Source: a virus
Strand: one strand, 5' to 3'
Length of the DNA: 29,368 bases
IMG/VR virus record: IMGVR_UViG_3300034102_000137
Location: 1-29,368 of that record
In this document: piece after piece, positions 17,454-25,382 of the stretch
Layout: each line of letters opens with the position of its first letter
Position numbering within the stretch: the stretch's first letter is position 1
Notes under the pieces: generated by a model
Databases searched by the model: none
Seen by the model: only the letters and a program-made list of their open reading frames with translations
What the model was told of the DNA's origin: nothing
Made by a program: the position numbers and the translations under genes

Positions 17454-18667
17454 TGTCTGATTTAGAAGCAAAAGTACTATCTGCAGTTTTAAATGATAAA
17501 CAGATTCATGTGCTTTTTCAAGCAAATCCAGATACCCTATTTAGAACACATAAAGATGTTTGGGATTTTGTAAAAAATTATTATGAGCAAAATTCTACCG
17601 TTCCAACACAGTCTTTATTGGTAGAAAAGTTTAGAGACTTTCAGCCAGTAGGGGAAATTGGTACAACAAAGCATCATCTAGAAGAGTTAAGAACTCAATT
17701 TCTTGAAGACCATTTAAGAAATGCATTGATGACTAGTGCAAAGCAATTAAACGATCATCAACCAATTGAAGCTCTTAATTCGATAATTTCAAAAACATCA
17801 GATCTTAAGAGAATTAGTTCTGATGTAAGAGATATTGATGCAACAGATGTAGAAGATGCTTCTGCACACTTTATAAACATTAAGGAGTTAAGTGAAAAAG
17901 GTATACACGGCGTTAGAACGAACTTGGCAGGTTTTGATAACTATCTACCTGGTGGCATTGCTCCTGGTCAATTTGGCATTCTTCTTGCTTACCCTGCCAT
18001 TGGTAAGTCTTGGCTCGCTATTTTTATGGCTGTACAAGCGTGGAAAGCTGGCAAGAAACCGTTAATAGTTTCTCTTGAAATGACAGAGAAGGAAGTTAGA
18101 AATCGTGTCTACACAATTATGGCTGAAGGATATTTCTCACATAGAAAATTAAGTGCAGGTATGATTGATATTGAAGGCTTTGAAAATTGGGCTAAGCAAA
18201 ATTTAAAAGATAGACCACCATTCTATATCATTTCTAATGATGGTCTTGCAGATGTATCTCCTTCTGTTATTAGAGGAAAGATAGACCAGTACTCACCAGA
18301 TGTTGTATTTGTTGACTATATTCAGTTGATGAATTCAAATCAAGGAAATGATAACGAAGTTGTAAAAATTAAAAATATTTCTAGAGAATTAAAAGTTCTT
18401 GCAATTTCTTCTCAAGTTCCAATAGTTGCAATTGCCTCCGCTACCCCTGATGATGCTACAGACATGAATAGTGTCCCCTCACTTGGTCAAGTAGCCTGGT
18501 CAAAGCAGCTAGCATATGATGCTGACTGGGTTTTGGCTTTGGGTCGTGCGACTGGAAGTACAATTCTTGAATGTATCTTTAGAAAAAATCGTCACGGATT
18601 TTGTGGAGAATTTATGGTAGATATTGACTTTGACTCAGGTCGCTTTATTTATAAGGATTTTGAATAA
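17453..18667 (+). CDS. replicative DNA helicase (DnaB-type)
   Basis: This is a 404-residue RecA-fold helicase that should unwind DNA 5'-3' as a hexamer at the phage fork. An N-terminal helical domain (about 1-110) is followed by the GVRTNLAGFDNYLPGG entry to the ATPase. The Walker A loop is YPAIGKS (G184, K185, S186), the Walker B strand is VVFVDYIQLM (D288), and the C-terminal KNRHG is the usual DnaB element. It overlaps the preceding small gene by one base and is followed by primase, SSB and polymerase, so the replisome is encoded as a unit. Length is slightly under bacterial DnaB. Confidence 0.93.
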   Translation: MSDLEAKVLSAVLNDKQIHVLFQANPDTLFRTHKDVWDFVKNYYEQNSTVPTQSLLVEKFRDFQPVGEIGTTKHHLEELRTQFLEDHLRNALMTSAKQLNDHQPIEALNSIISKTSDLKRISSDVRDIDATDVEDASAHFINIKELSEKGIHGVRTNLAGFDNYLPGGIAPGQFGILLAYPAIGKSWLAIFMAVQAWKAGKKPLIVSLEMTEKEVRNRVYTIMAEGYFSHRKLSAGMIDIEGFENWAKQNLKDRPPFYIISNDGLADVSPSVIRGKIDQYSPDVVFVDYIQLMNSNQGNDNEVVKIKNISRELKVLAISSQVPIVAIASATPDDATDMNSVPSLGQVAWSKQLAYDADWVLALGRATGSTILECIFRKNRHGFCGEFMVDIDFDSGRFIYKDFE

Positions 18668-18683
18668 AACTGGTTAATTCCAT

Positions 18684-18699
18684 TGATATAATTGATGGT
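18684..18699 (+). promoter_or_regulatory. extended -10 box placed for a leaderless start
   Basis: TGATATAAT (18684-18692) ends 7 bases before the ATG at 18700, so transcription would start at or next to the A of the start codon. No ribosome binding site precedes this ATG. Leaderless mRNAs with such a TANNNT box are common in Actinobacteria. No good -35 box is visible. Confidence 0.45.
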
Positions 18700-19011
18700 A
18701 TGTACGCTCACAAGTCAATAAAAAGATTTAGCCTAGATGGTGAAATTTATGATGATTCCCACATCATAAGACTTAAAGAACAGTACTACAGCATGATTGT
18801 CGCTGGAATGAGATCTGATGGGTATGTTCCAAGATATGATATTGACACAGACTTTACAATTAGTTATAATGGTAAGACATTTAATTTTGAAATATCAATA
18901 TACGGCGTATATGTAGGAAAGAGAACAGCAGAGTGTATATCAGGGATAGACAAAAACAAGCCAGTAATGGCTACTTCTACTCAGAAGATCAAGTCAGAAG
19001 AAGTCTGCTAA
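18700..19011 (+). CDS. hypothetical protein between helicase and primase
   Basis: This is a 103-residue protein of mixed alpha/beta type (HIIRLKEQYYSMIVAGM, then FTISYNGKTFNFEISIYGVYV). The first ATG of the frame lacks a ribosome binding site but sits 7 bases after a TATAAT box. The frame is also open upstream to 18664 without an ordinary start. Its last 26 codons overlap the primase start region. I do not recognise the family. Its place in the replisome cluster suggests a replication accessory, which is only inference. Confidence 0.55.
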   Translation: MYAHKSIKRFSLDGEIYDDSHIIRLKEQYYSMIVAGMRSDGYVPRYDIDTDFTISYNGKTFNFEISIYGVYVGKRTAECISGIDKNKPVMATSTQKIKSEEVC

Positions 19012-19886
19012 CTGCAGGTATTGATGTAGTCTATGAAGTAGAATCTGACTTTATAATCTTTTGTCCATATCATAATAATTATAGATCACCTGCTGCAGAA
19101 ATTTCAAAAGAAAGCGGATTATTCTATTGCTTTGGATGTCAAGAATCTCATTCTCTTATTGAAGTAATAATGCATGTAACTAAAAGATCATATTTTGAAT
19201 CTGCAAGGATGATTGATTCTAAGTCAGAGAATGTTAATTTTGTTGAAAGCATTGAGGCAAAGCTTAATAAGAAACCAGACTTTGTTGAATTTGATAATGA
19301 ATTAATTAAAAGATTAAACACTTCTGCACTCAATTCACAAAGAGCTGCATCCTACTACCTTGGTAGAGGAATTACAAAAGATAGTGTTGAAAGGTATCTG
19401 CTTGGATACTCTGAGTCTCAAGACATGGTTACAATACCAGTACATTCGCCAGATGGAATGTGTTTAGGATTTGTTGGCAGGTCTGTAGAGGGCAAAGAGT
19501 TTAAGAATACTCCAGGACTTCCAAAAGCAAAGACAATGTTTAATTTGTTTAGAGCAAAAAGATTTGATAAGGTATTCGTTGTAGAGTCATCATTTGATGC
19601 AATACGTTTAGAGCAAGTGGGAGCACACGCTGTAGCAACTCTAGGTGCTTCTGTTTCAGGAAAACAAAGAGAACTACTGAAACAATATTTTAATAATGTA
19701 ATTATTTTAGGAGATAACGATGATGCTGGAAGAGAGATGGCTAAAAAGCTATCAAACATTCTTGGGTCAAGTGCAATAAATGCAATCCTGCCAGAATCAG
19801 TAAAAGATGTATCAGAATTATCAGATGAAGAATTAAAAAAGTTTGTGTCACAATTTGACGATCTTGTGGCTAATGTGTTACAATAG
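18933..19886 (+). CDS. DNA primase (DnaG-type, compact)
   Basis: This is a 317-residue primase that should lay RNA primers for the phage polymerase. The N-terminal zinc ribbon has C44-PYH47 and C66-FG-C69, the CHC2-like arrangement. The TOPRIM domain has E218 (VVESSFDAIR) and D261-x-D263-D (LGDNDDAGREM). No helicase-interacting C-terminal domain is present, so it is shorter than bacterial DnaG at about 580. The start is a GTG at 18933 that overlaps the previous gene by 79 bases and has only a weak ribosome binding site. No later start lies before the conserved YSEDQVRRSLLTAGIDV stretch, so the GTG is the best choice. It is probably translated by coupling. Confidence 0.9.
   Translation: MYIRDRQKQASNGYFYSEDQVRRSLLTAGIDVVYEVESDFIIFCPYHNNYRSPAAEISKESGLFYCFGCQESHSLIEVIMHVTKRSYFESARMIDSKSENVNFVESIEAKLNKKPDFVEFDNELIKRLNTSALNSQRAASYYLGRGITKDSVERYLLGYSESQDMVTIPVHSPDGMCLGFVGRSVEGKEFKNTPGLPKAKTMFNLFRAKRFDKVFVVESSFDAIRLEQVGAHAVATLGASVSGKQRELLKQYFNNVIILGDNDDAGREMAKKLSNILGSSAINAILPESVKDVSELSDEELKKFVSQFDDLVANVLQ
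19855..19884 (+). promoter_or_regulatory. candidate promoter for the SSB gene
   Basis: TTGACG (19855-19860), an 18-base spacer and TACAAT (19879-19884) preceded by TGT make a -35/extended -10 pair. The start would be near 19891, inside the 40-base gap before the SSB gene. This is the best complete promoter seen in the window. Confidence 0.6.
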
Positions 19887-19892
19887 AACAAC

Positions 19893-19909
19893 TGTCCATG
19901 TATAGGACA
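19893..19909 (+). other. leader hairpin of the SSB transcript
   Basis: TGTCC (19893-19897) and GGACA (19905-19909) pair around ATGTATA. If transcription starts near 19891 the hairpin is at the very 5' end of the message. It could protect the RNA or bind the SSB itself, as T4 gp32 regulates its own leader; that parallel is speculation. Confidence 0.45.
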
Positions 19910-19912
19910 AAA

Positions 19913-19930
19913 TATTAGGAGAAAAAATGG
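19913..19930 (+). promoter_or_regulatory. strong ribosome binding site and start, second copy
   Basis: TATTAGGAGAAAAAATGG is identical to 15965-15982. It places AGGAG 6 bases before the SSB ATG. Confidence 0.7.
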
Positions 19931-20577
19931 CAATTGTAAAAGGGCTAAAAAATATCGAAGCAATGCTAGATAAGCCAAAATTTGAAAATAATGGTCCACG
20001 AGTAACGTGGCTTAAACTAGAAGATAATCAGAGTGTATCCGTTCGTTTTGTAAATGAACTTGATGGAGATTCACCAAGCTATGACGAAAAGAATGGTCTT
20101 GCCATTGTCGTTTCTGAGCACACAAATCCAAAAGATTATAAGCGTAAGGCAGCTTGTTCTGCTGAAAGCGAAGGTCGTTGCTTTGGTTGTGAAATGCACA
20201 GAAAAGATATGAAGGCTGGCTGGAGATCTCGTCTACGTTTCTACATCAATGTTTTAGTTGATGATGGTGTAAATGATCCATATGTTGCTGTATGGAGCAT
20301 GGGTGTTGCAAAGTCTGCAACCTTTGATACAATTCGTGAGTATGTTCAAGATTCGCAAAGTCTTTCAAGTATGACATGGAAGCTAAAGCGAAATGGTAAG
20401 GGAACTGAGACAACCTATATTCTAATTCCAATTAAGCAGGATGAGGAAAAGTTTGATTGGTCTAAGTACGAGATCCCAGACCTTGAAGTAGTTGTAAAGG
20501 AAGTTCCTTACGCTGAGCAAGAGTCTTTCTATCTTGGCTTTGACAATCCATCTGTATCTACTTCTGTAGATTGGTAA
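19927..20577 (+). CDS. single-stranded DNA-binding protein (T4 gp32-like)
   Basis: This 216-residue protein should coat single-stranded DNA at the fork and in recombination. The gp32-type zinc site is present as H65, C77, C85 and C88, close in spacing to T4 gp32 (H64, C77, C87, C90). It is embedded in an OB-like fold (VSVRFVNEL, WRSRLRFYINVLV, TTYILIPIK). The C-terminus is only mildly acidic (DLEVVVKEVPYAEQESFY). It has its own candidate promoter, leader hairpin and strong ribosome binding site upstream, and a GC-rich hairpin downstream. Only 2 of its 10 Arg codons are AGA, with 6 CGT, unlike the AGA-dominated tail genes. This fits high expression. Confidence 0.88.
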   Translation: MAIVKGLKNIEAMLDKPKFENNGPRVTWLKLEDNQSVSVRFVNELDGDSPSYDEKNGLAIVVSEHTNPKDYKRKAACSAESEGRCFGCEMHRKDMKAGWRSRLRFYINVLVDDGVNDPYVAVWSMGVAKSATFDTIREYVQDSQSLSSMTWKLKRNGKGTETTYILIPIKQDEEKFDWSKYEIPDLEVVVKEVPYAEQESFYLGFDNPSVSTSVDW

Positions 20578-20581
20578 TTGT

Positions 20582-20606
20582 GGTGGGGGAGAAGTACTCC
20601 CCCACC
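20582..20606 (+). terminator. GC-rich hairpin after the SSB gene, terminator-like
   Basis: GGTGGGGGAG (20582-20591) pairs perfectly over 10 bases with CTCCCCCACC (20597-20606) around AAGTA. It is by far the most GC-rich structure in this AT-rich window and begins 4 bases after the SSB stop. No T-run follows, so it is not a classical intrinsic terminator. Tail-less terminators and RNA-stabilising 3' hairpins are both possible. Confidence 0.65.
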
Positions 20607-20627
20607 CTATACAACTGAAAGGTTAAA

Positions 20628-23600
20628 ATGACTTACGTTCCACTACACGTTCATACCCACTACTCCTTAATGGATGGGGTTGCAACTCCAGAAGAGTATG
20701 CAAAACGTGCTTCTGAAATTGGGCTATTAGCAATTGCGATAACTGACCATGGCGTTCTGTCTGGTCACAGACCTATGTACAGGGCTGCAAAAGCAAATGG
20801 CATTAAACCAATTTTGGGTATTGAAGGATATATAACTGCAGATAGATTTGATAATAGAGACAAGTCTGAAAGAACAGAACCCCTTGATATGGTTTATAAT
20901 CATATTGTTCTTCTTGCAAAAAATGACAAGGGCTTAGAAAATTTAAATAAACTTAATGAACTTGCTTGGACTGAAGGATATTACAGAAAGCCAAGAATTG
21001 ACTTTGAAATATTGTCAAAGTATAGAGAAGGTGTAATAGTTTTATCAGCATGTATGAGTGGACTTCTTGCAAAAGCAATTGAGCATAAAGAATATGCTGC
21101 TGCAAAAAAACATATGACTTGGTTTAAAGAAAATTTTGGAGATGATTTTTATGTAGAAGTCATGCCACACAATCCTGCTGAATTAAATAAAGAACTTTTG
21201 GAAATGGCAGATACATATAATGTTAAGCCAGTAGTAACTCCTGACTGTCACCACTCTGACAAGAGTCAAAAGGTAATTCAGGAAATGATGCTGCTTTTAA
21301 ATACTCATGCAAAGCTTAATAAGGAATCTACTTTTGACAAGGCTTCAAAGATTGAAGACCCTATGAAAAGACTTGATTATTTGTATGGCGAAGATAGAAT
21401 GATGTCTTTTAGAAGTTTTGACATTCACTTGCTTTCCTATGAAGAAATTAAATCAGCAATGCAACAGCAAGGTATTAAGCGTGAAGACATTTATGAAAAT
21501 ACTGTTGAGATTTCAAACAAGGTAGAAGAGTATACTATTAAGAGTAATCTAGACCTTCTTCCAATAAAGGTAGAAAATCCTAATGAAGAACTTCTTGCAC
21601 TTGCTTCCAGGGGTCTAGTTCTAAAAGGTCTTTCTGAAAATAAAGAATACCTAGACAGATTAAACCTAGAACTTGAAGTTATTAAAAGCAAAAACTTCTC
21701 ACCCTATTTTTTGGTTGTTCATAATATGCTTAATTGGGCAAAAGATCAGGGCATCATGGTTGGTCCAGGTCGTGGTTCAGCAGCAGGTTCTTTAGTTTGT
21801 TATGCATTGGGAATTACAGAAATTGATCCAATTGAATATGGTCTTTTGTTTTTCCGTTTTATTAATCCAGATAGAGATGATTTCCCAGACATTGATTCTG
21901 ATATAGCAGATGATAGAAGAGATGAAGTTAAGGCATACCTTGAACGTGAGTACAAGAATGTTGCATCTATTGCCACATTCCTTGCATTTAAAGATAAGGG
22001 CGTTGTAAGAGATGTTGCCAGAGCATTTAACATTCCTCTTAATGATGTTAACAAAGTTCTTAAGGGAGTGGATAGCTGGGATGATTTTACAAGATCAACT
22101 AATGCTCAATGGTTTAGAATGAAGTATCCTGAAATTGTTAAATATGGAGAGCAACTTCGTGGAAGAATCCGTGGAACTGGTATTCATGCTGCAGGTGTAG
22201 TTACTGCAAAAGATTCAATTTTTAAATATGCACCACTTGAAACACGAATTGCACCAGGAAGCAAGGAAAGAATCCCAGTAGTTGCAGTAGATATGGAAGA
22301 GGCTGCAGAGATTGGTCTAATCAAACTTGACGTACTTGGTCTAAAAACTCTTACTGTAATTGACCAGACTATTAAAACAATTAAAGAACGCCACGGAACA
22401 GAAATAAACCTTAAGCAGATACCTCTAAATGACAAGAAAGTCTTTGAGATGCTTTCTGAGGGGCGTACAAAGGGTGTTTTTCAGTGTGAAGCAACTCCAT
22501 ATACAAACCTCTTGGTTAAAATGAGAGTTAGTAACTTCGATGAACTTGTTGCATCAAATGCCCTTGTTCGTCCAGGTGCTATGAATACGATTGGAAAGTC
22601 TTACATTGCTCGTAAACACGGTAGAGAAATGGTTGAATATATTCACCCGTCTATGAACGACTATCTAAAAGATACCTATGGTTGTGTATTGTATCAGGAG
22701 CAAGTTATGCAAGCTTGTGTAGTTCTTGGTGGGATGACCATGGTTGAGGCTGATAAGGTTCGTAAGATTATTGGTAAGAAAAAAGATGCTAAAGAATTTG
22801 ACATCTTTAAAGATAAGTTTGTTAACAATGCAGAAAAGCATATTGGTATTAGAGCAAAAGATCTTTGGCATGACTTTGAAGCACACGCAGGTTATTCGTT
22901 TAACAAGTCTCACGCTGTTGCATACTCAACACTCTCATATTGGACTGCTTGGTTAAAGTATCATTATCCAATTGAGTTTATGTTTTCTCTTTTAAAGAGT
23001 GAAAAAGATAGCGATACTCGTACAGAGTATTTAATTGAATCAAAACGTATGGGGCTGTCTTTAAAACTTCCACACATCAATGAGTCTGATGCAGACTTTA
23101 AGATTGAGGGTAAGGGGATTAGATTTGGTCTTGCTGCAATTAAGTGGCTATCAGAAGGAGTTGCTAATAAGATTATTGCTGGCAGACCTTTTGATTCTAA
23201 AGAGCAGTTTAAAAACTTTGCAATTAAAAAAGGCAGTGGAATTAATTCAAGAGCAGTAGAAGCGTTAGATCTTATTGGTGCTTTAACATTTGAAGATAAT
23301 CCCAGAGATGAAGTAAAGGTTAGAGAAAATCTTTATGAATATCTAAATCTTCCAGAATTAAATACAAGTGTTCCTCAACATTACTATGCATACATAGATC
23401 TTGTAGAAGACTTTGATGAACAGGGAGTATTTGTCTTACTTGGCATTGCAAAAAATATTAAGCGTGGAAAGGGGTGGTCAAGAGTAGAAATTATGGACTC
23501 AACTGGCGTTATTGGAATCTTTGATGATGAAGAAACTAAGATTGAACCAGGAAGAACTTATTTAATTCTCGCAGGTGCAAATAGAATTTCTGAGGCTATT

Positions 23601-23897
23601 CCAATTGATGAACTAAAAGAGCATAAAGAAAATCCACTTATAAAGTTTTTAAATTATAAGCAGATACCATTTGCAAATGATGAACACTTTGTGCTATCAT
23701 TTACTCCTAGAGTTACTAAAGCTGGAAAGAGAATGGCTAATATGATTGTTGCCAATAGTTCAAGAGAAATGACTGCTGCAATGGTGTTCCCAACAATGTT
23801 CTCTACTGGATATATGAAGTGCCAGCCTGGAAAAGTAGCAAAGATTAATTTTGGTGAAACAAAAGAAGGAACTATTACATTGAAGGAAGTATTATAA
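20628..23897 (+). CDS. dnaE: DNA polymerase III alpha subunit
   Basis: This 1089-residue C-family polymerase should replicate the phage genome. The PHP domain (about 1-215) keeps all nine expected metal ligands: H7, H9, D40, H41, E66, H92, C142, D206 and H208. The polymerase core has GPGRGSAAGS, FPDIDSDI (D421, D423) and KLDVLGLKTL (D568) as catalytic acids. Fingers follow (GVFQCEA, YGCVLYQEQVM, FNKSHAVAYS), then a helix-hairpin-helix part and an OB fold (about 935-1000). It is slightly shorter than E. coli DnaE at 1160, lacks an obvious tau-binding tail, and I see no clear QxxLF clamp-binding motif. AAAGG at 20617-20621 serves the ATG. Confidence 0.96.
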   Translation: MTYVPLHVHTHYSLMDGVATPEEYAKRASEIGLLAIAITDHGVLSGHRPMYRAAKANGIKPILGIEGYITADRFDNRDKSERTEPLDMVYNHIVLLAKNDKGLENLNKLNELAWTEGYYRKPRIDFEILSKYREGVIVLSACMSGLLAKAIEHKEYAAAKKHMTWFKENFGDDFYVEVMPHNPAELNKELLEMADTYNVKPVVTPDCHHSDKSQKVIQEMMLLLNTHAKLNKESTFDKASKIEDPMKRLDYLYGEDRMMSFRSFDIHLLSYEEIKSAMQQQGIKREDIYENTVEISNKVEEYTIKSNLDLLPIKVENPNEELLALASRGLVLKGLSENKEYLDRLNLELEVIKSKNFSPYFLVVHNMLNWAKDQGIMVGPGRGSAAGSLVCYALGITEIDPIEYGLLFFRFINPDRDDFPDIDSDIADDRRDEVKAYLEREYKNVASIATFLAFKDKGVVRDVARAFNIPLNDVNKVLKGVDSWDDFTRSTNAQWFRMKYPEIVKYGEQLRGRIRGTGIHAAGVVTAKDSIFKYAPLETRIAPGSKERIPVVAVDMEEAAEIGLIKLDVLGLKTLTVIDQTIKTIKERHGTEINLKQIPLNDKKVFEMLSEGRTKGVFQCEATPYTNLLVKMRVSNFDELVASNALVRPGAMNTIGKSYIARKHGREMVEYIHPSMNDYLKDTYGCVLYQEQVMQACVVLGGMTMVEADKVRKIIGKKKDAKEFDIFKDKFVNNAEKHIGIRAKDLWHDFEAHAGYSFNKSHAVAYSTLSYWTAWLKYHYPIEFMFSLLKSEKDSDTRTEYLIESKRMGLSLKLPHINESDADFKIEGKGIRFGLAAIKWLSEGVANKIIAGRPFDSKEQFKNFAIKKGSGINSRAVEALDLIGALTFEDNPRDEVKVRENLYEYLNLPELNTSVPQHYYAYIDLVEDFDEQGVFVLLGIAKNIKRGKGWSRVEIMDSTGVIGIFDDEETKIEPGRTYLILAGANRISEAIPIDELKEHKENPLIKFLNYKQIPFANDEHFVLSFTPRVTKAGKRMANMIVANSSREMTAAMVFPTMFSTGYMKCQPGKVAKINFGETKEGTITLKEVL

Positions 23898-24224
23898 ATG
23901 GCTATTATTATTGATGAATTTGCAGCAGTATTACATGCAAATGCAAGAGACAAGGGATTCTGGGATGACAATAACGGAACGATCTTTTATCTAAAGCAAC
24001 TTGCAATGGTGCACTCAGAGGTCTCTGAGGTGCTTGAAGCAATACGCAAGGAGAAGGGCGATAATCAGGTGGTAGAAGAACTAGCTGACATTATTATTAG
24101 AGTCTTAGATTTATATGCTGGTTTAGTTAGAGATGGATATACATCATTGTCTCTTGAAGAGTCTTTAAAAAATAAGGCTAAGATAAATACAGAACGTCCA
24201 AAGATGCACGGTGTATTAGCATGA
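23898..24224 (+). CDS. MazG-like nucleotide pyrophosphohydrolase
   Basis: This 108-residue all-helical protein has the Mg-binding pair ExxE (E41, E44 in HSEVSEVLEAIR) and ExxD (E61, D64 in EELADIIIRVLDL). That pair is typical of MazG/dUTPase-like NTP pyrophosphohydrolases. These enzymes hydrolyse NTPs or dNTPs to the monophosphate; phage copies may clean or reshape the nucleotide pool. It starts directly after the polymerase stop, with AAGGAA at 23883-23888. It overlaps recA by ATGA. Confidence 0.82.
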   Translation: MAIIIDEFAAVLHANARDKGFWDDNNGTIFYLKQLAMVHSEVSEVLEAIRKEKGDNQVVEELADIIIRVLDLYAGLVRDGYTSLSLEESLKNKAKINTERPKMHGVLA

Positions 24225-25234
24225 GTAAAATAGATTTAGATGATTTTTTATCTCAGTTAGATCCAAAGTTGCGTAAGAAGATTACAAGTGGGAATACTAT
24301 TGAGATAACTAAACAAAAGACACCAAGTATTAGTTTGAATAATGCTCTCAAAGGTGGGTTTGGATATGGTCGTCAAGTTCTTATCTGGGGAAACAAGTCT
24401 GCAGGAAAGTCTTCATTCTGTTTGCAGATGATTGCAGATGCACAAAAAGATGGAAAGGTCTGTGCTTGGATTGATGCAGAAGCATCTTTTGACCCAGAGT
24501 GGGCTAGAAAACTTGGGGTAGATGTAGATCAACTAATTTATTCAAATGCTAGAAGTATGAATGAAATGGTAGATGTTGGAGTCCAACTTATGAAAGCTGG
24601 AGTAGACGTTCTAATTGTTGACTCTATTTCTGCACTTCTTCCTGCTATTTATTTTGAAAAAGATTCAGAAGAGTTAAAGCAACTAGAGAATACTAAACAG
24701 ATTGGTGCAGAGGCAAGAGATATGACCAATGCAGTAAAGATGCTTAACTATGCAAACAATAATGACAAGCCAACCTTGCTTGTTTTAATTTCTCAACAAA
24801 GAAATAATATTGGTGCAATGTTTGCCTCCCATCAACCAACTGGTGGACACGCTGTTAAATTCTTTAGTAGCACAATTGTTAAGTTATGGTCAAGCGAATC
24901 TGACAATCAGGCAATTAAGGGTAAGATAGTTTCAGGAGATAAGATTATTGAGTCTAAGATTGGTCGTGTAGTTAACTGGCACGTTGACTTTAACAAAACT
25001 GGTCCAGCATTTGTTGCAGGTTCTTATGACTTTTACTTTGATGGAGAAGGATCTATGGGTGTAGATAAGATTGCAGACCTAGTTGATACCGCAGAACTTG
25101 TTGGTGCTATCCAAAAGGGTGGAGCCTGGTACACTATCGGAGAAGAGCGATTGCAGGGTAGGGCAAAAGTTATTGAGTGGCTAAAAGAAGATCCTAAAAG
25201 AGTTTTAGATTTAGAAGCAAAACTAGATGTATAA
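24221..25234 (+). CDS. recA: RecA/UvsX-like recombinase
   Basis: This 337-residue strand-exchange ATPase is for recombination and recombination-dependent replication. It has Walker A GNKSAGKSS (G57-S64), the catalytic glutamate in WIDAEASFDPEW (E87), Walker B LIVDSISALLP (D134) and an ISQQRNNIGAMF loop matching the RecA L1/Q region. Its close fit to the bacterial RecA core favours RecA over T4 UvsX, but it lacks the long C-terminal domain of E. coli RecA (353). The ATG overlaps the MazG-like stop as ATGA, implying coupled translation. Confidence 0.93.
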   Translation: MSKIDLDDFLSQLDPKLRKKITSGNTIEITKQKTPSISLNNALKGGFGYGRQVLIWGNKSAGKSSFCLQMIADAQKDGKVCAWIDAEASFDPEWARKLGVDVDQLIYSNARSMNEMVDVGVQLMKAGVDVLIVDSISALLPAIYFEKDSEELKQLENTKQIGAEARDMTNAVKMLNYANNNDKPTLLVLISQQRNNIGAMFASHQPTGGHAVKFFSSTIVKLWSSESDNQAIKGKIVSGDKIIESKIGRVVNWHVDFNKTGPAFVAGSYDFYFDGEGSMGVDKIADLVDTAELVGAIQKGGAWYTIGEERLQGRAKVIEWLKEDPKRVLDLEAKLDV

Positions 25235-25382
25235 AAACTTTTCTGAGTACAGAGGAAAGTTCTCTTGTCACTCATGCAAGCAATTAGTGTTAATTGCAAG
25301 ATTTTATAGAGAAGATATGAAGCTAACTTGGCTTTGTTCAAATAGACATATGTCTGAAGTTATTTTAACAAGGGGGGCATAG
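25227..25382 (+). CDS. 51-residue zinc-finger-like protein (small, easily missed)
   Basis: The frame starts at an ATG inside the last codons of recA (8-base overlap), runs 51 codons and ends in a TAG that shares its G with the next GTG start. It fills exactly the otherwise empty gap between recA and the next gene. C14-HS-C17 and C37-SNR-H41 could bind one zinc ion, in an otherwise basic protein with aromatic residues (FYRED, LTWLC). The ribosome binding site is weak, so translation is probably coupled to recA. The perfect tiling and the Cys/His pairs make it credible. The function is unknown, perhaps DNA or RNA binding. Confidence 0.65.
   Translation: MYKNFSEYRGKFSCHSCKQLVLIARFYREDMKLTWLCSNRHMSEVILTRGA

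Noticed and set aside
18900-19011. Programmed frameshift fusing the 103-residue protein to the primase
   Set aside because: The only candidate, C AAA AAC, is not a proper X XXY YYZ heptamer, and the primase zinc and TOPRIM domains are complete from the GTG at 18933.
19418-19999. 193-codon minus-strand frame across primase and SSB starts
   Set aside because: It runs antisense through the primase TOPRIM domain and the SSB promoter. Its composition is explained by the plus-strand genes.
22744-22956. Plus-strand 70-codon frame inside the polymerase gene
   Set aside because: It is an out-of-frame shadow of conserved polymerase sequence, without a ribosome binding site.
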